A DNA stretch of 64,000 bases from Geothrix campi (GCF_024609265.1 NZ_JANHMP010000001.1:1302001-1366000), one strand, 5' to 3'. Shown: positions 16,868 through 25,398, counted from the first letter of the stretch. Program-made: numbers and translations. The notes: a model not told the origin generated them from the sequence alone.

Positions 16868-18169
16868 CTATGGCCTGAGCGTCCCCATCATGCGGGGGTA
16901 CGGAATGGTCTCTCTCACGTGCGGCAGCTTGCAGATCCACGCCACGGCGCGTTCGAGGCCCATGCCGAAGCCGGCGTGGGGGACGCTGCCGTACTTGCGG
17001 ACGTCCAGGTACCACTCGTAGTCGGCGCGGCTCAGGCCCTCGTGCTCGATCTGATCGAGGAGGTACTGGAGGCTGGAGGCGCGCTCGCCACCACCGATGA
17101 CCTCGCCGTAGCCTTCGGGAGCCAGCAGGTCGGCGCCCAGGGCCAGCCGGGGGTCCTGGGGATCGGGCTCCATGTAGAAGGCCTTGAAGGCTTTCGGGAA
17201 CCGATGCACCCACAGCGGCTTGTCCGTGGCGTTCATGAGCATGGTCTCGTCGTCGTTGCCGAAGTCCTCGCCCCAGTTGATGTCGCTGCCCAGGGTCTTC
17301 AGCTTGTCCACGGCCTCAGTGTAGGTCATGCGGTCGAAGGTGGTGTTGAGGGCCGTTTCCAGGGGCACGAGGTCGCGTTCCAGGATCTTCAGCTCCTCCT
17401 GGCGGGTCTCCAGCACGCGCTGGATCAGGAACTTGGTCATGCGCTCGCCCAGGGCCATCACATCGTCCAGGTGGGCGAAGGCCACTTCGGGCTCCACCAT
17501 CCAGAACTCTGTGAGGTGGCGTCGGGTCTTGCTCTTCTCTGCGCGGAAGGTGGGGCCGAAGCAGTAGACCTTGCCGAAGGCCGCGATGCCGGGCTCCTGG
17601 TAGAGCTGGCCGGACTGGCTGAGAAAGGCCGTGCCCTCGTGGAAGTACTCGGTGCCGAACAGCGTGCTGGTGCCCTCGCAGGCGCTGGGCGTGAGGATCG
17701 GTGCATCCAGGAGGGTGAACCCGTCACCGTCGAAGAAGTCGCGGATACCCTTCACCAGGGTGTGGCGGATGCGGAGGATGGCCCACTGGCGCTTGCTGCG
17801 CAGCCAGAGGTGGCGGTTCTCCATGAGGAACTCGGTGCCATGCTCCTTGGGGGTGATGGGGAAGTCCGTGCTGCCGCCGATGAGTTCCAGGGACTTCACC
17901 AGCAGCTCGGGCTGGCCGGTCTTGGGGTGCTGCTGGACGACGCCCGTCACCGTAATGGCAGCCTCCTGGGTGAGCTTCCCGGCGAGCTCGTAGCTCTCGG
18001 GATCGGCCTCGGCGGCACCCACCACGCACTGCACGAAGCCGGAACCATCGCGAAGCTCGATGAACCGGGTCTTGCTGGTGCGGGCATTGCGGACCCAGCC
18101 CCGCAGCCGGACGGTCTCGCCGACCTGGCCGGCGAGGAATCGGACTTCGGTGAAGGGTTGGCTGGTCAC
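16868..18169 (-). CDS. asnS: Asparaginyl-tRNA synthetase
   Basis: 433 aa class IIb synthetase. N-terminal OB anticodon-binding domain ([23 protein letters not shown] is the family start), motif 2 region ([22 protein letters not shown], given here in part) and motif 3 ([13 protein letters not shown]). The C-terminal PRMMGTLRP matches AsnS, while AspS-specific insertions are absent. Its last ~18 codons recur twice downstream in the tandem units at 16486-16867. Its start is 83 bases downstream of the CheY-like gene's stop, same strand. Confidence 0.96.
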   Translation of the reverse strand: MTSQPFTEVRFLAGQVGETVRLRGWVRNARTSKTRFIELRDGSGFVQCVVGAAEADPESYELAGKLTQEAAITVTGVVQQHPKTGQPELLVKSLELIGGSTDFPITPKEHGTEFLMENRHLWLRSKRQWAILRIRHTLVKGIRDFFDGDGFTLLDAPILTPSACEGTSTLFGTEYFHEGTAFLSQSGQLYQEPGIAAFGKVYCFGPTFRAEKSKTRRHLTEFWMVEPEVAFAHLDDVMALGERMTKFLIQRVLETRQEELKILERDLVPLETALNTTFDRMTYTEAVDKLKTLGSDINWGEDFGNDDETMLMNATDKPLWVHRFPKAFKAFYMEPDPQDPRLALGADLLAPEGYGEVIGGGERASSLQYLLDQIEHEGLSRADYEWYLDVRKYGSVPHAGFGMGLERAVAWICKLPHVRETIPYPRMMGTLRP

Positions 18170-18251
18170 AGGGACTCCAGGGGCAAACCCTTATTGTGCC
18201 CGGAGCGGCGGTGTGGCTCCAGGGTCCGTCGCTCCCGCTGGCTCCAGGAGC

Positions 18252-18608
18252 CTACCCGACCAGGGAGTCGATCTTGGCCTTGAGGGACTCCTGGGTGAAC
18301 GGTTTCACCACGTAGGTGTTCACCCCGGCCTCGAGCGCCTGCAGGATGTCCTCCTTGGCGGCATGGGTGGTCACCATGAGGATGGGGAGCGTCGGATCCT
18401 GGCCCCGCACCGTCCGGACGAAGGTGAGCCCGTCCATCTCCGGCATGTCCCAGTCAGTGATGATGAGGTCCACCCCACCCTGGCCGAGTTTATCCAGCCC
18501 GGATCGCCCGTTCTCCCCCTCCACCACGTCGGTATGGCCCATGCGGACGAGATTGCCGATGATGATGCGCCGCATCGTCGGGGAATCGTCCACCACGAGG
18601 ATCTTCAC
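18252..18608 (-). CDS. CheY-like single-domain response regulator
   Basis: 118 aa receiver-only protein. Acidic pair D7/D8 in VVDDSPTMRR, phospho-acceptor D52 in IITDWDMPEMDG, Thr/Lys switch residues in MVTTHAA and VVKPFT. Closest in style to chemotaxis CheY (SDWNMP-type motif). The GTG at 18608 is chosen for its AGGAGA Shine-Dalgarno; an upstream in-frame ATG would add about 39 unlike residues. No kinase or chemotaxis genes lie nearby, so the partner is unknown. Confidence 0.9.
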   Translation of the reverse strand: MKILVVDDSPTMRRIIIGNLVRMGHTDVVEGENGRSGLDKLGQGGVDLIITDWDMPEMDGLTFVRTVRGQDPTLPILMVTTHAAKEDILQALEAGVNTYVVKPFTQESLKAKIDSLVG

Positions 18609-18780
18609 GGGGTCTCCTGGAAGGGATGGCTGGATCTCCGGAGCAGCGATGCCACCCCGGCGAGGGGCAAGACGGGAATGCTTACGAATTGTCGCCTCAC
18701 CGCGGCGGATTGGGAACGGCTTCAAATCTGGCGCCCGGGGGGTCCCCGACCCGGGGCCGGCCTCGGCTAGACTTGAGACC

Positions 18781-18805
18781 GTGCGCGCGCCCCGCGGGGG
18801 CGCAC
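18781..18805 (+). promoter_or_regulatory. GC-rich hairpin just upstream of the pyrR ribosome-binding site
   Basis: GTGCGC...GGGGGCGCAC inverted repeat (one side has a GCG bulge) ending 3 bases before the pyrR Shine-Dalgarno (GGAGG). Its place in the pyrR leader fits attenuation or translational control by PyrR, but no convincing PyrR binding-loop consensus was found. Confidence 0.35.
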
Positions 18806-18817
18806 TCCGGAGGTTCC

Positions 18818-19360
18818 ATGCCCGACGCCCAAGGCCCCTGCCCCATGGACCCCGGTCAAATGGAAGTCACCCTCCAGCGCCTGGCCGCTGATCTGGTGGC
18901 CCGTCTCCGACCCGAGGAGGAGGTCGTCCTCCTGGGCATCCGCTCCCGGGGCCTGCCCCTGGCCGAACGGCTGGCCACCCTGCTTCGCAACCGCACCCGG
19001 GCCCAGGTCCCCGTGGGCGCCCTGGACATCACCCTCTACCGGGACGACCTCACCGAGATGGTGGGTAGCCCCATCGTCCGCCCCACGGAGATCCCCTTCA
19101 CCCTGAAGGAGCGCACGGTGGTGCTGGTGGATGATGTGCTCTACACGGGCCGCACGGTCCGCGCCGCCCTGGACGCCCTGCTGGACCATGGCCGCCCCCG
19201 GCGGGTGATGCTCCTGGTCCTGGCGGACCGCAGTGGCCGGGAGCTGCCCATCCAGGCCGATCTCGCTGGCCTGCGGGTGGAGGTGCCCCCGGGCCACCGG
19301 GTGGCGGTGCGGCTGAAGGAAATCGATGGTGAAGACGGCGTGACCGTGGAGGCCTGCTGA
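18818..19360 (+). CDS. pyrR: PyrR: pyr operon regulator / uracil phosphoribosyltransferase
   Basis: 180 aa. Type I PRTase fold with the PRPP-binding loop [18 protein letters not shown] and [14 protein letters not shown]. PyrR binds pyr mRNA in response to UMP/PRPP and also has weak UPRTase activity. The ATG at 18818 has GGAGG 5 bases upstream. The stop overlaps the pyrB ATG (TGATG), so they are coupled. Only pyrR-pyrB are present: the expected downstream pyrC is replaced by ORF6N genes. Confidence 0.94.
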   Translation: MPDAQGPCPMDPGQMEVTLQRLAADLVARLRPEEEVVLLGIRSRGLPLAERLATLLRNRTRAQVPVGALDITLYRDDLTEMVGSPIVRPTEIPFTLKERTVVLVDDVLYTGRTVRAALDALLDHGRPRRVMLLVLADRSGRELPIQADLAGLRVEVPPGHRVAVRLKEIDGEDGVTVEAC

Positions 19361-20319
19361 TGACGTCCGAGCGCTACGTCTTCCCCCACAAGCACCTGCT
19401 GGGCATCGAGCCCCTCAGCCCGCAGGACATCACCGCCATCCTCGACCAGGCCCGGGCCTTCGAGGAGGTCTGCGAGCGCCCCAGCATCAAGATCGTCCCC
19501 GCGCTGCGGAAGAAGCTGGTGGTGAACCTGTTCTTCGAGAACAGCACCCGCACCCGCAACAGCTTCGAGATCGCCGAGAAGCGGCTGTCGGCGGAGATCA
19601 TCAACTTCGATGCCGACACCAGCAGCCTCAACAAGGGCGAGACCCTCATCGACACCGCCATGAACCTGGAGGCCATGCACCCGGATCTCATCGTCATGCG
19701 CCACAGCGCTCCCGGGGCGCACGCCCTGCTGGCCCGGCACATGAAGGCCAGCATCGTGAACGCGGGCGATGGCGCTCACGAGCACCCCACCCAGGCCCTG
19801 CTGGACGCCTACACCCTCCGCAAGCACTTCGGCAGCCTGGAGGGCCTGCGCGTGGCCATCGTGGGCGACATCCGCAACAGCCGCGTGGTGCGCTCCAACC
19901 TCTGGCTGCTCACCCGCATGGGCGCCAAGGTCACCCTGGTGGGTCCGCCCACGCTGGTGCCCCAGGAGATGAAAGCCACCTGGCCGGGCATCGCGATCAA
20001 CCACGACTTCGACGCCGTGATTCCCGAGCAGGACGCCATCATGATGCTCCGGGCCCAGTTCGAGCGCGGCACCGGCGCCTACATCCCCGGCCAGGGCGAG
20101 TACAGCCGGTTCTTCCAGCTCAACCCCGCGCGCATGAAGCGGGCCAAGAAGGACGTGGTGGTGCTGCACCCCGGCCCCATCAACCGCGGCCTGGAGATCA
20201 CCAGCGACGTGGCCGACGGCCCCAACAACCTGATCCTCGACCAGGTGACGAACGGCGTCCCGGTCCGCATGGCCGTCCTCTACCTGCTGTCCCATCCCCA
20301 CGGGGAGCAGGTGCCGTGA
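19360..20319 (+). CDS. pyrB: Aspartate carbamoyltransferase catalytic chain
   Basis: 319 aa. Catalyses carbamoyl phosphate + aspartate to carbamoylaspartate, the first committed step of pyrimidine synthesis. Motifs: [12 protein letters not shown] (carbamoyl-phosphate loop), [17 protein letters not shown] and [11 protein letters not shown]. No regulatory pyrI is nearby, which fits PyrR-controlled species. The stop overlaps the following ORF6N gene (GTGA). Confidence 0.97.
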   Translation: MTSERYVFPHKHLLGIEPLSPQDITAILDQARAFEEVCERPSIKIVPALRKKLVVNLFFENSTRTRNSFEIAEKRLSAEIINFDADTSSLNKGETLIDTAMNLEAMHPDLIVMRHSAPGAHALLARHMKASIVNAGDGAHEHPTQALLDAYTLRKHFGSLEGLRVAIVGDIRNSRVVRSNLWLLTRMGAKVTLVGPPTLVPQEMKATWPGIAINHDFDAVIPEQDAIMMLRAQFERGTGAYIPGQGEYSRFFQLNPARMKRAKKDVVVLHPGPINRGLEITSDVADGPNNLILDQVTNGVPVRMAVLYLLSHPHGEQVP

Positions 20320-20822
20320 GCGCCCTTCCGGCGGAGCGCATCCTCCATTCCATCCACCTTTTCCGGAAGGAGCGGGTGCTGCTGGATGCCGATCTCGCCG
20401 TCCTTTACGGTGTGGAAACTCGGGTCCTCATCCAGGCGGTCAAGAGGAATGCTCAGCGGTTTCCCACCGATTTCATGTTCCAGCTCAGCGATGACGAGTG
20501 GGCGGACTTGAAATCACAATCTGTGATCTCGAGTTCCTGGGGTGGTAGGCGCACTGCACCTTACGCCTTCACCGAACTGGGTGTGGCCATGCTCTCCAGC
20601 GTGCTCAACAGCGAACGCGCCATCCAGGTCAACATCTCCATCATGAGGGCCTTCACGCAGCTCCGGACCATGCTTGCATCCCACGCGGATCTTGCCCGGA
20701 AGCTGGAATCCCTGGAGCGCAAGTATGATGGCCGGTTCCGAGTCGTCTTCGAGGCGATCCGGGATCTGATGGAACCCCCACTCCCAGCCAAGAAGCCCAT
20801 TGGCTTCCGCCCGAAGAAATAA
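20316..20822 (+). CDS. ORF6N-domain protein
   Basis: 168 aa. Textbook N-terminal ORF6N domain ([20 protein letters not shown], then [17 protein letters not shown] and [17 protein letters not shown]), the DNA-binding domain of phage anti-repressor proteins. A C-terminal helix ([17 protein letters not shown]) may dimerise. The GTG start overlaps the pyrB stop, so it is coupled to pyrimidine genes. G+C looks lower than in its neighbours, suggesting acquisition. It ends [10 protein letters not shown]; the same PIGF motif ends the next protein. Confidence 0.88.
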   Translation: MSALPAERILHSIHLFRKERVLLDADLAVLYGVETRVLIQAVKRNAQRFPTDFMFQLSDDEWADLKSQSVISSSWGGRRTAPYAFTELGVAMLSSVLNSERAIQVNISIMRAFTQLRTMLASHADLARKLESLERKYDGRFRVVFEAIRDLMEPPLPAKKPIGFRPKK

Positions 20823-20831
20823 GAGACAACC

Positions 20832-21326
20832 ATGGCCGCCCCCGTCGAAATCCTGTCCCGCCTGCTCTGGATCCGTGATGCCGCGGCCCTTCCCGACCAG
20901 GCCCTGGCGGACCAGCTGGGGCTGGAGGCCAAGGCCCTCGCCGCCCTGGTGACCGCCCATGCCGACCGGTTCCCCGAGGCCCTGGTCTTCCACCTGACCG
21001 CCGAGGAGCGCCAGAACACCCCCGATGCCCCCGTGATGGCCTTCACCGAGGCCGGGGCGGCCCTCTTGACGGGCCTGATCCCAGGCCATGAGCCGGCCCT
21101 GCTGACCCTTCTCCCAGCCTTCGCCGAGGCCCGTCACGTGCTCACCTCCCATGCGGAGCTGTCCCTCCGTGTGGCGGCCATGGAGCAGAAGCTGGAGATG
21201 ATCCTGAAGCTCCTGCAGGGAGAGGAGATTGAAGGTGCGCCGAAAGAACGCCCCATCGGGTTCGTCACCGAGGAGGACCTCCCCAAGGGGCTGAAAACCC
21301 GGCTCCGGGACACGAAGAAGCGATGA
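20832..21326 (+). CDS. Diverged ORF6N-like paralogue
   Basis: 164 aa. Aligns by eye with the preceding ORF6N protein through its length: VEILSRLLWIRD, DQALADQLGLEAKALAALV, ADRFPEALVFHL, MAFTEAGAALLTGL, LTSHAEL and a C-terminal helix, then RPIGF. The internal [10 protein letters not shown] segment is missing. Key conserved residues of ORF6N are eroded and codon use is GC-rich like the host's. It starts 9 bases after its neighbour and overlaps gpmI by 4 bases (ATGA). Probably an old duplicate or a second acquisition that has adapted. Confidence 0.7.
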   Translation: MAAPVEILSRLLWIRDAAALPDQALADQLGLEAKALAALVTAHADRFPEALVFHLTAEERQNTPDAPVMAFTEAGAALLTGLIPGHEPALLTLLPAFAEARHVLTSHAELSLRVAAMEQKLEMILKLLQGEEIEGAPKERPIGFVTEEDLPKGLKTRLRDTKKR

Positions 21327-22858
21327 CCTCCCCCATGATCCCCGGCCCCATCACGCTCCTCATCCTCGACGGCTTCGGTGACGGCCCGCGGAACGCCTTC
21401 GACGCCACCTTCGTGGCGGCCATGCCGCGCTTCAACGAGCTGCGGAAGACCTACGCCACGACCCAGCTGCTCACCAGCGGCGAAGCCGTGGGCCTGCCGG
21501 ACGGCCAGTTCGGCAATTCGGAAGTGGGCCACATGAACCTCGGGGCCGGGCGCGTGGTCTGGCAGGAGCTCACCCGCATTGATGCCGCCATCCGTCGGGG
21601 GACCTTCCGTGAAAACGCCGCCATGGGCGCCCTGCTGGCCAGCCTCAAGGCCTCGGGCAAGCGCCTGCATCTGATGGGGCTGGTGAGCGATGGCGGGGTG
21701 CACAGCCATCAGACCCACTTGGTGGCCCTGGCCCAGTGGGCCCAGGCGGAAGGTGTGCCCACGACCATCCACGCCATCACGGACGGCCGCGACACGGGCC
21801 AGAAGAGCGCCGACGGCTACCTCCAGTGGCTCACGTTCCAGCTGCGCAACACACCGCTGGTGACCCTCGGTTCGGTGTGCGGCCGCTACACCGCCATGGA
21901 TCGCGACAAGCGCTGGGAGCGCACGGAACAAGCCTGGAAGCTCTACGTGGATGGCGAGGCCCCCCAGCTGGCCCCCGACGCCCTGGCGGCCATCGCGGCC
22001 GCCTATGCCCGGGGCGAAACCGACGAGTTCGTGGCCCCCACCAGGCTCGCGGCCTTCCATCCCATCGCGGATGGCGACGGCGTGCTGTGGTTCAACTTCC
22101 GCGCCGATCGGGCCCGGCAGATGTGCCATGCCCTGGTGCATCCCGCGTTCCACGGCTTCGTTCCGAAACACCGGCCCGCCGTGAAACTGGTCACCTTCAC
22201 CGCCTACGACATCGAACTGGAACCCTACGTCTCCGTGGCCTACCCGCCCCAGAGCCTGGAGCACATCCTGGGCGAGCTCATCAGCGGGCAGGGCTGGCGG
22301 CAGTTCCGTACCGCCGAGACGGAGAAGTACGCCCACGTCACCTACTTTTTCAATGGCGGGCGGGAAGCGCCTTTCGAAGGCGAGGAACGCCGCCTGGTGC
22401 CTTCTCCCAAGGTGGCCACCTACGACCTCCAACCCGAGATGAGCCTCGCGGACGTGAGCCAGGGCCTGGAGACCGCCATCCGCTCCGGCGGCTACCGCCT
22501 GCTGGTCTGCAACCTGGCCAACCCCGACATGATCGGCCATACCGGCGACCTGGCTGCCGCCGTCACGGCCTGCGAAGCCATTGATGCCGCGGTGGGACGC
22601 ATCATGGAGGCCACCCTCGCCATGGGCGGCGCCCTCTTCATCACCGCCGACCACGGCAACTGCGAGTGCATGCGCGACGAGGGCGGCAACCCGCACACCT
22701 CGCACACCCTGAATCCCGTCCCCGCGGTCCTCGTGGCCCAGGGCTTCGAAGGCCGCCAGCTCCGCAGCGGCGGCGCCCTCAGCGACGTGGCGCCCACCCT
22801 CCTGAAGCTGTTCGGCCTGCCCCAGCCCGCCGCCATGGACGGGAAGAGCCTCTTCTAG
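21323..22858 (+). CDS. gpmI: 2,3-bisphosphoglycerate-independent phosphoglycerate mutase
   Basis: 511 aa, the standard length. Interconverts 3- and 2-phosphoglycerate in glycolysis using Mn. Alkaline-phosphatase-fold motifs: LLILDGFGD (metal Asp), LLTSGEAVGLPDGQFGNSEVGH (contains the phospho-Ser segment; quoted in part), DGRDTGQKSA, NFRADRARQM and ITADHGNCE, which holds metal ligands. Its ATG overlaps the ORF6N-like stop. Confidence 0.96.
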   Translation: MTSPMIPGPITLLILDGFGDGPRNAFDATFVAAMPRFNELRKTYATTQLLTSGEAVGLPDGQFGNSEVGHMNLGAGRVVWQELTRIDAAIRRGTFRENAAMGALLASLKASGKRLHLMGLVSDGGVHSHQTHLVALAQWAQAEGVPTTIHAITDGRDTGQKSADGYLQWLTFQLRNTPLVTLGSVCGRYTAMDRDKRWERTEQAWKLYVDGEAPQLAPDALAAIAAAYARGETDEFVAPTRLAAFHPIADGDGVLWFNFRADRARQMCHALVHPAFHGFVPKHRPAVKLVTFTAYDIELEPYVSVAYPPQSLEHILGELISGQGWRQFRTAETEKYAHVTYFFNGGREAPFEGEERRLVPSPKVATYDLQPEMSLADVSQGLETAIRSGGYRLLVCNLANPDMIGHTGDLAAAVTACEAIDAAVGRIMEATLAMGGALFITADHGNCECMRDEGGNPHTSHTLNPVPAVLVAQGFEGRQLRSGGALSDVAPTLLKLFGLPQPAAMDGKSLF

Positions 22859-22867
22859 CAAGTCCCC

Positions 22868-24484
22868 ATGAGCAACCCGCCGCGCCCATCACGCATCACG
22901 CCTTCGACCTTCATCAAGACGATGGGGGCGTTGCTGGCCCTCTTCAACCTGCTGGCCCTGTCCCTCGCCATCTGGGTGCTGGTGTTGAGCCATCGGCACT
23001 ACGTGGAACGGGCGGAAGCCACCACCCAGAACCTGGCCCAGGTGCTGGAGGACAACGTGGCGGACACCATCCAGAGGATCGACCTGGCCATCCAGTCGAT
23101 CCAGGATGAAGCCCGTCACGACCTTCGCGGCCAGCGGCTGGACGCCCTCGTCCAGGCCCAATTCCACCGGGCGGGGATCCTCACGTCCCTCCAGATCGCC
23201 GATCCCGGGGGAGGCATCGTCCACGCTGCCCCGGCTCCGGCTCCGGCGACGGTGGCCGACCAGCCCTTCTTCCTCCGCCTCAAGGAGGCCCCTGAGGCAG
23301 GCCTGCTCATCTCCCGACCGGTCCGGGGCCCCGACGGAACCTGGGCCATCATCCTGGCCCGCCGGCTCGAGCGGGCCGATGGCGGGTTCCGTGGCGTCAT
23401 CTTCGCGACCCTCCCAACGGAGCAGCTGGCCCGGGCCATGGCCCGGTTGAATGTGGGCCGGTGGGGTTCGGTGTCCCTCCGCGGTGGAGACCTCGGCCTG
23501 CTCGCCCGCTACCCCGATTTCGCCGGGCAGCAGCAGATGACCGGCGATACCCGCGTCACCGGCACCTATCTCGAGGCGGTGCGGTCGGATCGCGCGTCCC
23601 TGCAGTTCACCGAGAATTCGGTCCTGGATGGCCTCCGACGGACCTACACGCTGCAGAGGGCTGAACAACCCCGCTTCTTCATCCTGGTGGGGCTGGCCCA
23701 GCGGGACTACCTCCAAACCTGGCGCCACCAGGTCGCCTTCGCCGTCCTGGCAGTTCTGGGGCTGGCCGCCCTCACGCTGGCGCTGGGCTGGCAGGCCCGG
23801 GCTTCCTGGATCCGCCAGCTGGCCGACCAGGAGCGCCTGGCCGCCCAGGAGGCTCGGTACCGCCTGCTGGCCGAAAACGCCACGGACGTGATCTGGTCCA
23901 TGGATCCGGATGGGCGACTCACCTACATCAGTCCCTCCATCTTCCGCCAGCGCGGCTGGACCGCCGAGGAGTTCATGGCCCTGAGCCCCGAGGAACGGGC
24001 GCTGTCCAGGAAAGGCAGCGAGGCGTTCCGGGAACGGATGGACAAGGCCCGCCAGCTCCCTCCCGGCTCCCAGCCTTTTGAGCAGGACCTGCTCCAGGCG
24101 AGCGTGAAGCACAAGGATGGCCGGGAGATCCAGGTGGAGGCCCAGTGGCGGCTCGTGTGGGGCGAGGCTGGCCACCTGCTCGGCTTCCAGGGCGTCACCC
24201 GGGACATCACCGAGCGGAGGCGCATGGAGGTGGAGCGCGAGCGCCTGATCCAGGATCTCACCCATGCGCTGGCCGACGTGAAGCAGCTCAGCGGCATGCT
24301 CCCCATCTGCAGCCAGTGCAAGAAGGTGCGTGACGACCACGGCTACTGGAGCCAGATCGAGACCTACCTGTCCGAACACACGGAAGCCACCTTCACCCAT
24401 GGCGTCTGCCCCGAATGCGCCCAGAGATTCCGGGACGAAATCCAGGCGCGCCGCGCCCAGAAGTCTGAAGGGGAACATTCGTGA
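22868..24484 (+). CDS. Membrane PAS sensor with a C-terminal four-Cys module, no kinase domain
   Basis: 538 aa. First membrane span about residues 16-38, a periplasmic Cache-like sensor, second span about 287-308, a PAS domain about 330-450 (RYRLLAENATDVIWSMDPDG, then GFQGVTRDITERR), and a short coiled coil. The C-terminal module is LPIC481SQC484KKVRDDHGYW, with SHGVC514PEC517-like closing Cys (written FTHGVCPEC here). This Cys module recurs at the ends of PAS/receiver proteins in many bacteria and looks like a zinc ribbon. There is no HisKA, HATPase or GGDEF. The stop overlaps the first mini-cistron (GTGA). Confidence 0.85.
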   Translation: MSNPPRPSRITPSTFIKTMGALLALFNLLALSLAIWVLVLSHRHYVERAEATTQNLAQVLEDNVADTIQRIDLAIQSIQDEARHDLRGQRLDALVQAQFHRAGILTSLQIADPGGGIVHAAPAPAPATVADQPFFLRLKEAPEAGLLISRPVRGPDGTWAIILARRLERADGGFRGVIFATLPTEQLARAMARLNVGRWGSVSLRGGDLGLLARYPDFAGQQQMTGDTRVTGTYLEAVRSDRASLQFTENSVLDGLRRTYTLQRAEQPRFFILVGLAQRDYLQTWRHQVAFAVLAVLGLAALTLALGWQARASWIRQLADQERLAAQEARYRLLAENATDVIWSMDPDGRLTYISPSIFRQRGWTAEEFMALSPEERALSRKGSEAFRERMDKARQLPPGSQPFEQDLLQASVKHKDGREIQVEAQWRLVWGEAGHLLGFQGVTRDITERRRMEVERERLIQDLTHALADVKQLSGMLPICSQCKKVRDDHGYWSQIETYLSEHTEATFTHGVCPECAQRFRDEIQARRAQKSEGEHS

Positions 24485-24621
24485 GCACGCAGCGAACGCA
24501 GAGGCTCCATGTCCACAAGCGCAAGCGAGGGGGAGAACAACGCGGTGCGCTGGCCGATACATGGAGGGCCACATTGCCGAAGGCGAAGCCCGAAGGGCGA
24601 GGCACCGGAGGTTCCGAGTGA
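24481..24621 (+). CDS. Mini-cistron 1 of GTGA-coupled array (46 aa)
   Basis: Opens at GTG 24481, which overlaps the PAS-sensor stop as GTGA, and runs 46 codons to TGA 24619-24621, which overlaps the next mini-cistron. It shares its start (VSTQRT) and end (KAKPEGRGTGGSE) with the next two peptides, with an extra segment inside. Very basic. A Shine-Dalgarno-like GGAGG for the following start lies near its end. Whether it is translated is unknown. Confidence 0.45.
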   Translation: MSTQRTQRLHVHKRKRGGEQRGALADTWRATLPKAKPEGRGTGGSE

Positions 24622-24695
24622 GCACGCAGCGAACGCGGAGGGCCACTTTACCGAAGGCGAAGCCCGAAGGGCGAGGCACCGGAGGTGCCGAGTGA
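24618..24695 (+). CDS. Mini-cistron 2 of GTGA-coupled array (25 aa)
   Basis: GTG 24618 to TGA 24693-24695. Encodes a basic peptide beginning VSTQRTRRATLPKAK and ending PEGRGTGGAE. Its start overlaps the stop of mini-cistron 1 and its stop overlaps mini-cistron 3, each as GTGA. Preceded by GGAGG at 5-6 bases. No homologue recognised; translation unproven. Confidence 0.45.
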   Translation: MSTQRTRRATLPKAKPEGRGTGGAE

Positions 24696-24769
24696 GCACG
24701 CAGCGAACGCGGAGGGCCACTTTGCCGAAGGCGAAGCCCGAAGGGCGAGGCACCGGAGGTGCCGAGTGA
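24692..24769 (+). CDS. Mini-cistron 3 of GTGA-coupled array (25 aa)
   Basis: Same peptide as mini-cistron 2, the only base change (TTA to TTG) being synonymous. Its stop TGA 24767-24769 overlaps the GTG start of the P-loop gene at 24766, so it would be the last link of a coupling chain. GGAGG lies 5-6 bases upstream of its GTG. Confidence 0.45.
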   Translation: MSTQRTRRATLPKAKPEGRGTGGAE

Positions 24770-25314
24770 AGATCGCCTTCATCGGTACCCACGGCGTGGG
24801 CAAGACCACGCTCTGCTACGAACTGGCCGCGGCCCTCAAGCGGGAGGGCGTCCACGTGGACATCGTGAAGGAAGTGGCGCGGCTCTCGCCCCTGCCCATC
24901 AACCAGAAGACCTCGCTGGAGGCCCAGACCTGGATCTTCCTGACGCAGATGGCCGAGGAGATCCGCTCCGGCAGCCAGCATGATGTGGTGGTCTGCGACC
25001 GCAGCGTGCTCGACAACTACGCCTACATGATGCTGGCCTTCGGCCGCCAGCTACCCATCGAGCGGTTCATGCACCACTGGATGAAGAGCTACGACCTGCT
25101 CTTCAAGGTGCCCTTCTCCGGCCAGCTGGCCGCGGATGGCGTCCGGGATACGGACACCTTCTTCGCCGAGGCCATCGACAAGCTGGTGGACCGCCTCCTG
25201 GAGGAGCGGAACCTGGCCCACGAGCGCCTGGATCCCAAGGATCGGCCGGGCTGGATCCACCGGGTGAAGGAGGTGGTTCTGAGCCACCCCAAGGGTCAGC
25301 AGCGGCTGTTCTGA
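24766..25314 (+). CDS. P-loop ATPase / nucleotide-kinase-like protein (AAA_28, NadR-like)
   Basis: 182 aa. Starts KIAFIGTHGVGKTT, a Walker A at the very N-terminus, then VDIVKEVARLSP, VVVCDRSVLDNYAYM (Walker-B-like Asp and kinase-type DRS motif) and a helical C-terminus with KLVDRLLEERNL. This resembles NadR-type ribosylnicotinamide kinases and AAA_28 proteins; the substrate is not clear. The GTG at 24766 is chosen because GGAGG is 5 bases upstream and it overlaps the preceding mini-cistron. Probably transcribed with the PAS sensor. Confidence 0.82.
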   Translation: MKIAFIGTHGVGKTTLCYELAAALKREGVHVDIVKEVARLSPLPINQKTSLEAQTWIFLTQMAEEIRSGSQHDVVVCDRSVLDNYAYMMLAFGRQLPIERFMHHWMKSYDLLFKVPFSGQLAADGVRDTDTFFAEAIDKLVDRLLEERNLAHERLDPKDRPGWIHRVKEVVLSHPKGQQRLF

Positions 25315-25398
25315 ACCGAACTTGTGACCCAGGTCCCCCATTCCGCGCTGGAGGGGCCCTGACTCCGGGTAGATGATCAGGAGGTCGGGAGGTCCTCT

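Larger units (their letters stand above)
24481..24765 (+). repeat. Tandem 74-bp repeat array (first unit 137 bp)
   Basis: Units begin gtgagcacgcagcgaacgc at 24481, 24618 and 24692 and end caccggaggtgccga; a final unit boundary at 24766 is the GTG of the P-loop gene. The 74-bp units differ at one base. Each holds the small hairpin GGCACC-GGA-GGTGCC, which covers the GGAGG ribosome-binding site, and GCCC-GAA-GGGC. 74 equals 78 minus 4, so each unit is exactly one 25-codon-plus-stop frame with a 4-base overlap. Confidence 0.9.

Noticed and set aside
24481-24765. CRISPR array
   Set aside because: Units are near-identical over their full length with no variable spacers and no cas genes nearby.
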